Shown: in pieces, positions 51,348 through 60,170 of the stretch | Position numbering within the stretch: position 1 is the first letter of the stretch | Layout: every line of letters begins with the position of its first letter | Assembly: GCA_964447605.1 (NCBI GenBank) | Contig: CAYUTA010000010.1 | Location: 1 to 63,604, forward strand | DNA from: CAYUTA01 sp964447605 | GTDB lineage: Bacteria > Bacillota > Clostridia > Christensenellales > CAG-138 | Direction of reading: 5' to 3' | DNA: 63,604 nucleotides | Translations under genes and position numbers: made by a program | Notes under the pieces: model-generated | What the model was told of the DNA's origin: nothing | Databases searched by the model: none | Seen by the model: the letters and a program-made list of their open reading frames with translations, nothing else

Positions 51348-53003
51348 TCAGCCTTCGGAGGCCGGGCGCTCCTGTGCATGGGCGAGCGCGTTTGCTTCGC
51401 GGACGCTGCGCTCGGTCTTTTCTAGCTCCTTGCGGCCGGCAATCAGCAGGATACCGCCCGCGGCAAAGAGAATGAGCAGGCTTAGTATGCCAACGGAAGC
51501 ACGGTCGGTCAGCATGTAGAACATCGCGTAAAGCAGCGGGCCGATAACCGCGGCAAATTTGCCGAAGATGTCGTAGAAGCCGAAAAACTCCGCGCTGCGC
51601 TCCTGCGGAACGAGCTTACCGAAATAGGAGCGGCTCAGGGCTTGAATACCGCCCTGCACGGTGCCCACCAGCCCGGCCAGCACCCAGAAGAGGATGGAGG
51701 CCGTTTTGCGCGCGCTGTCGTAATCCGACTGCCTTTGCGCGTCCTGGGCAAAAACGGCAAGATCCCGCTCGATCTCCTCCACGCGTGCCAGGGCGTTCCT
51801 TCGCGCCGCCTCGTCTTCAAAGACGTAAACGATGCTGTCGGAGTCGCTTAGATGCCCTTTAACCGTTGCGATTACATCCGCAAACGCCGCGGGCCGGTTC
51901 TCCTCGGCCAGCACGTCCTTGCCGTTTTCAATGAGGTCGCTTACCACGGCGTTCCATGTCCGGCAATCGGCGGTTCCATCCATGCATACCTCGGTTTTGG
52001 ACGCCGCGGCGGCGCGCACCTGGGCGGCATAGTCCAGCTGGTATGGCTCCACCATCCGGCCCATAAAAAAGCCCACAAAGCAGATACAAAAATATACCGC
52101 AATCGCTGAAACGATCATCTTGATGTTTCCAAATTGATTGGCCAGCTTGCTGAACAGGATGGAGAACGGAACGGCCACCAGCTGCGTCACCAGCAGCGCA
52201 AGAATCATGCCGGTGGAGCCAAGCCCCAGCGTCGCGCCATAGTTGGTTGAAAGCGAAATGATCGTGCCGACGCCGTCGATGTAGAAAAAATAGGCCAGCA
52301 GGTAGATGAACAAACCCTTGTTGGTGACGCAGCGTTTCATGGTGTCCACAAGGTTTTTGCCCGCGTTTTTGGCAAGCTCCGAGGGCGGGACTTCCACATA
52401 GTGTTTCTGCTCCACGTTTTTGAGAATCGGGATGGAGAACACCGCCCACCAGACGCTGGTGATGAGAATGGAGAACTTGATGGCCGGTACGGAGAAATCC
52501 GTCAGCAGCAGGATGACGATGGAGATGACAAATGGAATCGTGCTGCCGCCAAGATAGCCCATCGCGTAGCCCCATGCGGATACGCGGTCCATGCGGTCTT
52601 CCGTGGTCACGTCGGTCAAAAACGAATCGTAGAATACGCATGAACCGGAGAAGCCGATGTGCGAAATCACATAGCCCACCAGCATCCACTGCCATGTGTC
52701 CACAAACGCCATCATGGCCGTAAAGACCACGCCGATGATGATAAACGCCGTCAGCAGCTTTTTCTTATAGCCCTTGAAATCGCCGATCGCACCGAGCGTC
52801 GGCGCAAGAACGGCGCAGATCAGCGATGCGATGGACACGCCGATGCCCCACCATTTGTTGCCCATGTCGTTTGCCACGCTGGCGTAGTAAATGGGGAAGA
52901 TGGCCGCCATGATGTTGGTGGCATAGACGGAGTTTGCCCAGTCATAAGTAATCCAGCTTCGCTCCGCCTTGGTAAACCGCCTGCTCTCATCCCGATGTCG
53001 CAT
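51348..53003 (-). CDS. UMF1/Atg22-like MFS transporter with a large inserted loop
   Basis: A 551-residue protein with about 12 helices. SWITYDWANSVYATNIMAAIFPIYY, LAPTLGAIGDFKGYKKK and SRSYFGKLVPQERSAEFFGFYDIFGKFAA are typical of the UMF1 group of the major facilitator superfamily. Between helices 8 and 9 (residues about 315-430) lies a hydrophilic insertion of about 115 residues, with two cysteines (EVCMDGTADC) and helical, charged sequence; family members of 400-450 residues lack it. Its own promoter (53074-53102) and GAGGG ribosome site are visible. Substrate unknown. Confidence 0.88.
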   Translation of the reverse strand: MRHRDESRRFTKAERSWITYDWANSVYATNIMAAIFPIYYASVANDMGNKWWGIGVSIASLICAVLAPTLGAIGDFKGYKKKLLTAFIIIGVVFTAMMAFVDTWQWMLVGYVISHIGFSGSCVFYDSFLTDVTTEDRMDRVSAWGYAMGYLGGSTIPFVISIVILLLTDFSVPAIKFSILITSVWWAVFSIPILKNVEQKHYVEVPPSELAKNAGKNLVDTMKRCVTNKGLFIYLLAYFFYIDGVGTIISLSTNYGATLGLGSTGMILALLVTQLVAVPFSILFSKLANQFGNIKMIVSAIAVYFCICFVGFFMGRMVEPYQLDYAAQVRAAAASKTEVCMDGTADCRTWNAVVSDLIENGKDVLAEENRPAAFADVIATVKGHLSDSDSIVYVFEDEAARRNALARVEEIERDLAVFAQDAQRQSDYDSARKTASILFWVLAGLVGTVQGGIQALSRSYFGKLVPQERSAEFFGFYDIFGKFAAVIGPLLYAMFYMLTDRASVGILSLLILFAAGGILLIAGRKELEKTERSVREANALAHAQERPASEG

Positions 53004-53073
53004 GGTTGCACCCTCAGCTTTCCAATTATTTGATTAGATGCTTCAAACAAAGACGAACATTGCAATTAAAAAC

Positions 53074-53102
53074 AGTATAACAAATTGCGAGAACATGAAC
53101 AA
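53074..53102 (-). promoter_or_regulatory. Promoter of the UMF1 gene
   Basis: On the minus strand TTGTTC (53102-53097), 17 bp, TATACT (53079-53074), giving a leader of about 65 bases. Confidence 0.6.
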
Positions 53103-53190
53103 GGCTATCCGGCGAGAAAAAGCGCGCCCGAACATTTTGCGTTTTGCGGGCATACTATGCGTATCCAAGCATGAAAAGGACGTGTGAAAC

Positions 53191-53334
53191 ATGGCAAAAC
53201 GGACGATGCTACTACTGATAGCAGGTCTGATCATTTTAGCCGTAATCGCGGCGATCTGCGTGCTGCTGATGCTCAAGGACAACGGCCTTGCGGGCAGCGG
53301 CGTATATTTTTTATGGAGAGGTACGGGGCTATGA
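53191..53334 (+). CDS. 47-residue single-span membrane protein
   Basis: MAKRTMLLLIAGLIILAV and following hydrophobic residues form one membrane helix with a positive N-terminus; the outside part is KDNGLAGSGVYFLWRG. AAAGGA lies about 11 bases upstream. The stop overlaps the next small gene (ATGA), and that gene has its own GGAGAGG site inside this one, which supports both as real. No family recognised. Confidence 0.5.
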   Translation: MAKRTMLLLIAGLIILAVIAAICVLLMLKDNGLAGSGVYFLWRGTGL

Positions 53335-53456
53335 ACAACCAAAAGCGCATCAATCGCCCGGCGCAGATGCTCCACGGCGGAGGCGGGGCCAACACGCCCG
53401 CGGACCGCGAAATCCGCTACACGCCCTATAACGTTGACCGTGAGAACAAGAACTAA
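53331..53456 (+). CDS. 41-residue hydrophilic protein
   Basis: MNNQKRINRPAQMLHGGGG then ANTPADREIRYTPYNVDREN, a polar, probably unstructured peptide. GGAGAGG (53314-53320) lies 10 bases before its ATG, and the ATGA overlap couples it to the 47-residue membrane protein. A longer in-frame extension upstream has no start support. Function unknown. Confidence 0.45.
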   Translation: MNNQKRINRPAQMLHGGGGANTPADREIRYTPYNVDRENKN

Positions 53457-53540
53457 GCCTCCGGGCCACGCGACGCACCTGAGGCCCGGCTCCGGCACGC
53501 GGGCGGGGATAAGGCGCTGCCGTACGCGCAGCCGGGACGC

Positions 53541-54683
53541 CTATACCCCATAGATTTCCAGCATGCCGTTTACCCAGTCGTCCAGGGCATAATCACGCCG
53601 TGCGCGCCGGGCCGATTCCTCAAGCCTCACCGAATACGCGTCCATGCGGCGCTTTGCCTCCACCTCCAGCAGAGCATGGGCAAGCGCGGCGGCATTCTCT
53701 GTCGGAAAAAAGGAAACCGTGTCGAACGCCGCCGCCCAGCGTACGCCGGGGATATCGCTGCACACGCAGGGCCGCTGCATGCAGACGGCCTCCAGCAGCG
53801 CGTAGGAGAATGTTTCGGAGCGGCTGGCAGAAACCATGACGTCCGCCGCCTTATGATAGCAAAACACATCCTCGACGGGCGGCAGAAAGCGCAACCACGG
53901 CTCATTCCCCGTACAGCCCGCGCGTTCCTGTAAAAAGTTTTGCATCCTTTCTTGCGGATAGTCCCGCCCGCATACAATACCCAGCAGAAACTGCGTATGT
54001 CCATCCCCCCGAACGGCCGCCACCGCCTGGGCGGCGACGTCGACGCCCTTGATCCAGGGCGACCAGCCGAAGACCAGCAAAAGCGTCTCGCCGTCGCGCA
54101 CATGAAGCGCCGCGCGCGTCTCTCCGCGGCCGGGCGTGTTCGCTGCAAAGCGTTCCTCGGCCAATGCGTTGCGCAAGGCAATGCAGTCCCCGGTCGTGCG
54201 CGCCGAGCCCTCGCTGACCGTAATCTTCTGCAACCGTGAACCGATGAACAGCTCCGGTACGCGTTTACACAACGCTTTCATGCGCTGTGCAGGGGTCGGG
54301 GAGCGGCCGCCGGAAAAATCGGAATGAAAATGCAGAATCAGCCGCAGCCTTGGCCGCAGCAGCGCGGCAAGTCCGGCCAGCGGGAAAAAACCGAAGTGGA
54401 CATGCAAAATGTTGGCGCCGCTGGCGTCGATTGCGCGCAACAGCCGCTTCAGCCGCGTATGCATCCCACCCTCGGGCAAAAGCTGAACGCGCTTCCCCCG
54501 CGCGCGCATGGCGTCGCACCACATGCGCGCGCCTGCGCCCGCGGGAAAGAGATATGTCGTCTGTACGCCGCGTGCGTGCAGAGCGTCGTCAAGCCGCATC
54601 ATGGAGGCAATGAAATTCCCGCCATACGGCGCCTGATAGTCGCACAAGAACAAAATAGAAGAGCGTTTCCTTTCCACGGCCAT
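53541..54683 (-). CDS. Glycosyltransferase family 4
   Basis: A 380-residue GT-B enzyme: SILFLCDYQAPYGGNFIASM, ANILHVHFGFFPLAGLAALL, LLLVFGWSPWIKGVDVAAQA and SRSETFSYALLEAVCMQRPCVCS. The last block is the donor-sugar E-x7-E-type motif; SWSPWxKG-like GWSPWIKG replaces the usual G-R-L..KG. AGGGAGG is well spaced to the ATG. It stands alone with its own promoter; acceptor unknown. Confidence 0.9.
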   Translation of the reverse strand: MAVERKRSSILFLCDYQAPYGGNFIASMMRLDDALHARGVQTTYLFPAGAGARMWCDAMRARGKRVQLLPEGGMHTRLKRLLRAIDASGANILHVHFGFFPLAGLAALLRPRLRLILHFHSDFSGGRSPTPAQRMKALCKRVPELFIGSRLQKITVSEGSARTTGDCIALRNALAEERFAANTPGRGETRAALHVRDGETLLLVFGWSPWIKGVDVAAQAVAAVRGDGHTQFLLGIVCGRDYPQERMQNFLQERAGCTGNEPWLRFLPPVEDVFCYHKAADVMVSASRSETFSYALLEAVCMQRPCVCSDIPGVRWAAAFDTVSFFPTENAAALAHALLEVEAKRRMDAYSVRLEESARRARRDYALDDWVNGMLEIYGV

Positions 54684-54732
54684 AAGCTGATTGCCTCCCT
54701 GTTTGCGTTATGCAGGCGTCTGCCCTTTTCGT

Positions 54733-54762
54733 ATTATACACATCCTTTGCCCACGGTAGCAA
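54733..54762 (-). promoter_or_regulatory. Promoter of the single GT4 gene
   Basis: On the minus strand TTGCTA (54762-54757), 18 bp, perfect TATAAT (54738-54733). Confidence 0.6.
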
Positions 54763-54846
54763 GCGAAGCCGTCCGCCCCGGAGGCAAAGGGGCGTCGCGT
54801 CCAAGATATAAACTGCCGGACGGCGTCCATCCGTCCGGCAGGCGGC

Positions 54847-55800
54847 TTATGCGGCGTGGCGGCTTGTTACTCGGCCAGCGCGAATTGTTTGATATTGCGC
54901 AAGGTCTGTGTACAGTTCGGCCTTGTAGGGGTTGCGCCCGGTTTTTTTGACCTTGCAGATCATGTAGACCAGCACGGCGATGTTGGCTGCCAGCGCCAGC
55001 GCGCTGACAATGAAATAGATCGTGGGGTTATATGTCGAATCCAAGCGGAACATGCTGTTGTCCTGAAACATGGGGAACGTCTGGGCAAACATGCACCAGA
55101 GCGCCAGCGTATGCGCACGGTACTGGAGCCATGCGCCCATGCCGGGCGTGAATGCGCACGCGGTGGGCGCAAGCAGCAGCGCAAAGCCGCGATACCACGC
55201 ATGATGCGGCAGGCAGTTATACGTATAAGCGAAATTCCACAGGTCGTAGGCGATGATCCAGAACCAGAGCATGTCGTGGCTCTTATCCTTGCCGGTTGCT
55301 TTCCGGACGCAGATGCCGAACCACCCGGTGATGGTGATGATATTGAGCAACCCGGCAATACCGTTCATCCAGTTCCACGGGCCGCCCCAGAGCTGGAAAA
55401 ACGTTGTGGTCGTTCCCTCCTCAAGCACCTGCGTGATAACGGGATACAGGCTGCAGACCTCAAAGTCGCGGATACACGCCTCCAGGATATTGACGGCCAG
55501 GATCAGCGGCGGGAAGCACAGCGCGATCCTATTGTCGCTCAGCCTCCACTCGTTGCCAAGATGGTCGCGGCCCTTAATATAGCGGATGCACCCAAAACCG
55601 ATACAGCCCAGCGTGGAGGAATACACCTTAAACAGATGGAACCAGTCGGTGTAGGAGTTGCCTCTAAGCACCGTAAACCAGAGGATTGACGGCACGATGG
55701 GCAAGACGACAAAGCAGGCAAATCCCGTCCACCTGGAACGCCGGGAAAACTCGTTGAGCAGGAACAGTGCGGCAAATACCCCAAGCCACACCAGCCACAT
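54847..55800 (-). CDS. DUF5692-like multi-spanning membrane protein
   Basis: A 317-residue protein with about nine helices: WLVWLGVFAALFLLNEFSRRSRW, YTDWFHLFKVYSSTLGCIGFGCIRYIKG, FPPLILAVNILEACIRDFE and AYDLWNFAYTYNCLPHHAWY. This matches the DUF5692 group as I remember it; function unknown. The start at 55800 has no ribosome site of its own. A well-placed site and ATG lie upstream at 55832, but that frame reads MFTFNGMSPA then TGA, and TGA overlaps this ATG as TGATG. Either a one-base frameshift removed the normal N-terminus or a 10-residue leader drives coupled translation. Confidence 0.65.
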   Translation of the reverse strand: MWLVWLGVFAALFLLNEFSRRSRWTGFACFVVLPIVPSILWFTVLRGNSYTDWFHLFKVYSSTLGCIGFGCIRYIKGRDHLGNEWRLSDNRIALCFPPLILAVNILEACIRDFEVCSLYPVITQVLEEGTTTTFFQLWGGPWNWMNGIAGLLNIITITGWFGICVRKATGKDKSHDMLWFWIIAYDLWNFAYTYNCLPHHAWYRGFALLLAPTACAFTPGMGAWLQYRAHTLALWCMFAQTFPMFQDNSMFRLDSTYNPTIYFIVSALALAANIAVLVYMICKVKKTGRNPYKAELYTDLAQYQTIRAGRVTSRHAA

Positions 55801-55869
55801 CAGGCAGGCGACATACCGTTAAAGGTAAACATATGAAAGCCCCTCCCTTTCCGGGCAGGAAAGGGAGGG
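55800..55869 (-). promoter_or_regulatory. Leader peptide and SD-sequestering hairpin before the DUF5692-like gene
   Basis: On the minus strand CCCTCCCTTTCC (55869-55858) and GGAAAGGGAGGG (55852-55841) form a perfect 12-bp stem with a five-base loop. The 3' arm contains the GGGAGGGG Shine-Dalgarno (55847-55840) for ATG 55832, which begins a 10-codon leader ending in TGATG over the main start. A second and third inverted repeat lie further upstream between 55870 and 55950. Confidence 0.55.
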
Positions 55870-55978
55870 CGCTGTTTTTCGGAAACCGCCGCTTCCGAAA
55901 CCCCAAACCGGCACAGGAGTCCCAGGCTCTGTGCCGAAAGTCGGACATGAACGCGATGCGAACTGAAAAAGCTATGAT

Positions 55979-58054
55979 TTATACCTGCCGGCGCTTTTGC
56001 CGCAAACGCGCGAGGATGTAGTCTGCGCCGACCTCGCCGCTGTGGCCGAGATTGAACAGGAACCCCCGCTTCATCTCACGGATGCGCGCGGCGTATGCTT
56101 CCCGCTCGTCAAACAGCTGCCGGACAATCCCGTGCACGTTCACAAGGTCTTCCTTCTCCACGGCGCGGCCAACCACATTGCGCGCCTGCATCTCGAAAGG
56201 AACCTCCGCAATCTGCTGCCACTGCGGGTTGACGGCCTTCATCCTGGTGTTGATAAACAGCGCCGGCTTTTCGGTTGTGAACAGAAATTCGTATCCGATG
56301 GCCGACCAGTCCGTGACGACCAGATCCGCCGTGTAAACCGTGACGTTGGAAGAAAAATCGAGCTCAATGCGGAAATCCTCGCTTTGGCGCGCTTTATAAC
56401 GCTGCACAATGGCGTCCATCTCCACCGGGAAACGGCGCACAAACTGCGGGTGCGGGCGCACGACCACGCGATAGCCGCGGCCCCAAAGGCCCTCGAGCAG
56501 CGGGTCGAGGCAGGACTCGAGGATGTTGTCCTCCTGCCAGGACGGCGCGATGAGGATGGCGGGTTTCTCGTTTTGCGTTTTGTCCATTGTCTCATAGGCG
56601 GTAATCATGCTGTCGATGAGGCCGTAACCACATTCGAGAATGGTTTTTTTCTTTGTGCGCCGCAACTGCTCAATCTCACGGATCTCACGCACCTGGCTGC
56701 TGTTTACGGCAAATATGGTATCAAAATAATCCAGCGCGCCGGCGCGGTAGGTCAGGTTCAGGCTTGTGCCGCCGTGGTCGGTATAGATATACTCCACATC
56801 GCTGCGCACGCGGGAACGTTTGATGTGATACTTTTCCAAATCCGGCACGGTCATGACGACGATGTCGGATTCCACCTTCATCATCAGCGGAATCAAGCGT
56901 CTTTCATCGGCATAATACGGCACAATACGAGGGTTCTCAAGCCGGAAAACAGCGTCGTCGGGGTCGCTCGTGACATAGTGGATTACAAGCCTGTCCGATT
57001 TTTTAAGCAGCGCTTCGATGATATTCCGGAAATATTTATAAAATCCGCCCTGCTCGCTATAAAACATCACATGCATGGCTTCCTGGCTGCAACTTTTGCA
57101 AAACCGCTTGTAATCGGCGCGCGCGCGCCCGGCGTTTGCCTTGATCCGGCGCTCCTTATCGGCGTTGAGGCGCTTGATGGTCTCGATCTGACTGTAGTCG
57201 ATGTATTTTTTGGGGTTCATGATGAGGTTGAGTACGTACATCGACGGAATGGCGAGCACGTTGCCCGCAATCCAATACAGCCCGACGCCCGCAGGGACGA
57301 TGAACGCAAAGAACGCTGAAAACGCGACCATGAAGACGGTCATGCCGATTTGATTCATCCTGTTTTGCTCGATCTGGAGCACGTTGACCCGGTTTTGCAA
57401 AAAACACATCGCCCAGGCCGACAGCCCGGCAAGCGCAGGAACAGCCCAGAGCGGGCTTACCTGCGCGATGCTCGGCACCCGGGCAAGATCTATGCCCAGA
57501 AACCGCAGATCCATTGCGTGGACCGCGTCCACCGCAGCGGCAACCTCCACGCCGCCGAGTGAACGAAATTCGCCCGCCATGCCGCCCGTTGTGATAAGCT
57601 CCACAACCTTGAGCTGTGGCGAGGAGCTCAGCGGCGCGCCCACGAGCGCCTCCGCCTGCGCGCAAAACGCATCTATAAGCGGCTGTGCAAGATGCAAAAT
57701 GTGCGTGAGCGGCTGATAGATGACGTCGATCAGGCCAAAGATGATGGGAATTTGAATCAAAAGCGGGATCGTTCCCGCCATTGGGCGGTATTTTTCCTGC
57801 TTATACAGCGCAATCTGCGCGTCAAGGTATGCGTCCTTGTCGTCGACGTACTTGAGCTTGAGCGCATGCAGCTTCGGTTCCATTTTGACCATTTTAATGG
57901 AATTCTTCTGCACCAGAAGCTGGACGGGAAACAGGATAATTTTGGTCAGCAACGTAAACAGAACAATCGTCAGCCCATAATTGCCGACGATGCTATCACA
58001 AAAACGCATCAGCACGCCGAGCGGCGTGGCGATGAGGTTGGTCAGCCACTCCAT
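55979..58054 (-). CDS. YidC/Oxa1-type insertase fused to CDP-glycerol glycerophosphotransferase
   Basis: A 691-residue fusion. Residues 1-285 are a YidC-like insertase: NYGLTIVLFTLLTKIILFPVQ (K38 sits where the groove arginine usually is, as in many clostridial versions), LIQIPIIFGLIDVIYQP and FSAFFAFIVPAGVGLYWIAGN; a loop of about 70 residues (125-195) is inserted after the third segment. A linker (about 285-320) leads to a TagB/TagF-like domain with FYSEQGGFYKYFRNIIEALL, YIYTDHGGTSLNLTYR, RPHPQFVRRFPVEMD and SSNVTVYTADLVVTDWSAIGYEFLF. The latter enzymes add or polymerise glycerol phosphate on wall teichoic acid. Nine bases after the small membrane gene; one transcript is likely. Confidence 0.9.
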   Translation of the reverse strand: MEWLTNLIATPLGVLMRFCDSIVGNYGLTIVLFTLLTKIILFPVQLLVQKNSIKMVKMEPKLHALKLKYVDDKDAYLDAQIALYKQEKYRPMAGTIPLLIQIPIIFGLIDVIYQPLTHILHLAQPLIDAFCAQAEALVGAPLSSSPQLKVVELITTGGMAGEFRSLGGVEVAAAVDAVHAMDLRFLGIDLARVPSIAQVSPLWAVPALAGLSAWAMCFLQNRVNVLQIEQNRMNQIGMTVFMVAFSAFFAFIVPAGVGLYWIAGNVLAIPSMYVLNLIMNPKKYIDYSQIETIKRLNADKERRIKANAGRARADYKRFCKSCSQEAMHVMFYSEQGGFYKYFRNIIEALLKKSDRLVIHYVTSDPDDAVFRLENPRIVPYYADERRLIPLMMKVESDIVVMTVPDLEKYHIKRSRVRSDVEYIYTDHGGTSLNLTYRAGALDYFDTIFAVNSSQVREIREIEQLRRTKKKTILECGYGLIDSMITAYETMDKTQNEKPAILIAPSWQEDNILESCLDPLLEGLWGRGYRVVVRPHPQFVRRFPVEMDAIVQRYKARQSEDFRIELDFSSNVTVYTADLVVTDWSAIGYEFLFTTEKPALFINTRMKAVNPQWQQIAEVPFEMQARNVVGRAVEKEDLVNVHGIVRQLFDEREAYAARIREMKRGFLFNLGHSGEVGADYILARLRQKRRQV

Positions 58055-58063
58055 GCGTACGGA

Positions 58064-58324
58064 TTATCCCAGTTTCGGTCCGTCGGACGGGGGCTGCGCA
58101 TCCGCACGCAGCATTTCCGCAGTAATGGTCTCTCCCTCCACAGCGACTGCAACCGCCGCGCCGTCGGCCACCGCCGCGTCCTGCCCCTCCTGCTTTTTGC
58201 CCCGCAGATGCCTGCGGATGCGCTTCCAGTAAAACCCAACGCCCGCGCCTGCCGCAATGACGACGCCCGCGATGATCTGGATGAGATACGTCATGCTCGA
58301 CGGATCAATATAGGCAATAATCAT
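58064..58324 (-). CDS. Small YIDP-motif membrane protein
   Basis: An 86-residue protein starting MIIAYIDPSSMTYLIQIIAG, one membrane helix, then a basic stretch (WKRIRRHLRGKK) and a low-complexity acidic/Ala tail. Y-I-D-P with a following S/G and L-Q is shared by small membrane proteins found next to surface-polysaccharide genes. GGAGGGG lies 8-9 bases before the ATG. It directly precedes the YidC-TagF fusion (9-base gap), so the two probably act together; mechanism unknown. Confidence 0.75.
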   Translation of the reverse strand: MIIAYIDPSSMTYLIQIIAGVVIAAGAGVGFYWKRIRRHLRGKKQEGQDAAVADGAAVAVAVEGETITAEMLRADAQPPSDGPKLG

Positions 58325-58400
58325 GTGCCAACCCCTCCTAGTTCATATGAATCCATTTGCAATGCTGAGTATATCGGCTTGGACGAAAAATGTCAATTTT

Positions 58401-60170
58401 TCAAGTGGGTTTCAACGCCGCCATATACGCTTCCGGAGTCCAAAACCTGACCTCCGGGTCGATTCCACGCGCCTCGGCGTAGGCGGCATAGGCGTCGTCC
58501 GTCCAAAATGCGATAAAGTAATCGTAATCCTGCGTCCAGGTGTCGAGCATGGCAAGCCCGTTGTCCTCGGGGGAAACAATGTCGCTTTGCGCGGGATAAG
58601 CCGTGTAGTGCACCAGCCGGTGGCCGTAATTTTGCTCCCGATGCCCGTCCCAGACATAGACCAGATAGCGCGTCTCCTTGTCGCGAACGGGCATATAGGC
58701 GGCCAGTTCCCTTGCGCTCTGCTCCTTTTCGACCGGATATTCCGCCAGCGTACGCAGCGGCAGCCGGACCGTGAGGCAAAACGCGGCAAACAGAGCGGCC
58801 GCCGCGGTAAGGGAGGCCGCGTACGCACGGCAGGGAATCCTGGGCAGGCTGTTGAACAATTCGATCAGATAGATTGCGGCAAGCCCGGCGAGCAGGATCA
58901 GGCAGGTGGTCTCATAGCGCAAAAACGCCTCGATGGTGTTTTCCGGCATGTTAAAAAGATACATGCCTAAAATGCCGAGCATATAGGTCAGGTAGATTGC
59001 GCAGGACGCCTTCAGCAACGCGCCCGCGCCGAAACCGGAACGGGCCTTACTCAGCCTGCCGAGCAATGCGCAGCCGAGCAGCAGCCCAAAGGTGGCGAGC
59101 ACGGGCCTTATGCTGGACAGGTCGCCAAGCGCCGTCAAAAATCGCCGTACCGTCTCCAGAAGTTCTCCGCCGCTCTTGTCGAGCGTCTGGTTGAGCATGT
59201 AGCGCAGCGAGGTGGAGTGGCGCGTCATTAGGCCGCCCTCGAATACCAGGTCGGCATGCCGGTTCCAAAGCAGCAACAGACACACCGGCGCAAGGACCAG
59301 CCACAGAATGCGAAACCATTTTTTGCGCCTTTCCCCACATGGCCAAAGATAGATGGCCGCCTGGACGGCCAGCACGGCGGAAAAATACAATCCGCTGCCC
59401 TTGATGACGGCCAGAAAGCAGCCGATGGGCAGCAGCACCCACCACCGCTGCAAAATATCGTTGCGGTAATAACGGCCGATTGCCACGCCGGAAAGGCAGA
59501 CGAGCGCAAGCAGCGCATCGACATAGAGCGACTGGATGGCGGAGTCCGCGTTCATGGTAAGCCCGATCAACGCGGTCAGTATGACGACACAATAGGACGC
59601 GGCCCTGTTTTGCCGCACGAGCGCAAACAGCGGGAGCACGCCGCACAGCATGAGGAAGGTTTGCGCAAACAGCAGAGTGCCGCCGCTTTCCGAACCGAGA
59701 ATCTTGCAGATCAGATAAATAAGGCCGGCCGCACCCGTGGGATAAGACGGGAACATGATGACCGTGTCGGTAAAACGCGGCAGGCGGTCATAGCGCAGCA
59801 TCACGCGCACAACGATGGCCCAGTTGTTAAAATCGTCGCCGGCAGAAATGTAATGCCCGTAGAAGTAGATAAAAAAGTAAATGGAAGCTGCAAACAGCAT
59901 AAGTACCGCGGGATTTAGAAACCACCTCAGCCGCGCGCCCTGCACAAGCTCGTAAACAAAGCCGTACAGCCCAGCCAGCACAAACAGCGGCGCAGCGATG
60001 CGCAGCACGTTTAGAATACCGGCGACAAGTAGAACGCATCCCGCCAGGCAACACGTAATGATTGGCAAAAAGGCGGCGGGCAGCTTCAGAAACCGGTTGA
60101 TCAGGCAACAAACGCCGCAAAATGAAACGGCGAACAGGCAGAGGCGCAGAATTAGCAGAATCAAGCTCAA
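58401..60170 (-). CDS. GT-C-like multi-spanning glycosyltransferase
   Basis: A 589-residue protein with about 12-13 helices. The first outer loop contains GHYISAGDDFNNWAIVVRVM, the D-D..W pattern of GT-C transferases that use polyprenyl-phosphate sugars, and later FPSYPTGAAGLIYL; a soluble C-terminal domain (about 500-589) follows the last helix. Start is TTG at 60170 with GGAGGGGG 8 bases upstream. It is the first gene of the YIDP/YidC-TagF unit, 77 bases upstream. The sugar and acceptor are unknown. Confidence 0.75.
   Translation of the reverse strand: MSLILLILRLCLFAVSFCGVCCLINRFLKLPAAFLPIITCCLAGCVLLVAGILNVLRIAAPLFVLAGLYGFVYELVQGARLRWFLNPAVLMLFAASIYFFIYFYGHYISAGDDFNNWAIVVRVMLRYDRLPRFTDTVIMFPSYPTGAAGLIYLICKILGSESGGTLLFAQTFLMLCGVLPLFALVRQNRAASYCVVILTALIGLTMNADSAIQSLYVDALLALVCLSGVAIGRYYRNDILQRWWVLLPIGCFLAVIKGSGLYFSAVLAVQAAIYLWPCGERRKKWFRILWLVLAPVCLLLLWNRHADLVFEGGLMTRHSTSLRYMLNQTLDKSGGELLETVRRFLTALGDLSSIRPVLATFGLLLGCALLGRLSKARSGFGAGALLKASCAIYLTYMLGILGMYLFNMPENTIEAFLRYETTCLILLAGLAAIYLIELFNSLPRIPCRAYAASLTAAAALFAAFCLTVRLPLRTLAEYPVEKEQSARELAAYMPVRDKETRYLVYVWDGHREQNYGHRLVHYTAYPAQSDIVSPEDNGLAMLDTWTQDYDYFIAFWTDDAYAAYAEARGIDPEVRFWTPEAYMAALKPT

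Noticed and set aside
55833..55885. The hairpin with TTTTT on the plus strand read as a terminator
   Set aside because: No plus-strand gene lies within the preceding 2 kb, so the minus-strand reading (masking of a ribosome site) explains it better.
55997..57319. 440-codon plus-strand frame over the YidC-TagF fusion
   Set aside because: No domain or ribosome site; the minus-strand fusion is well supported.
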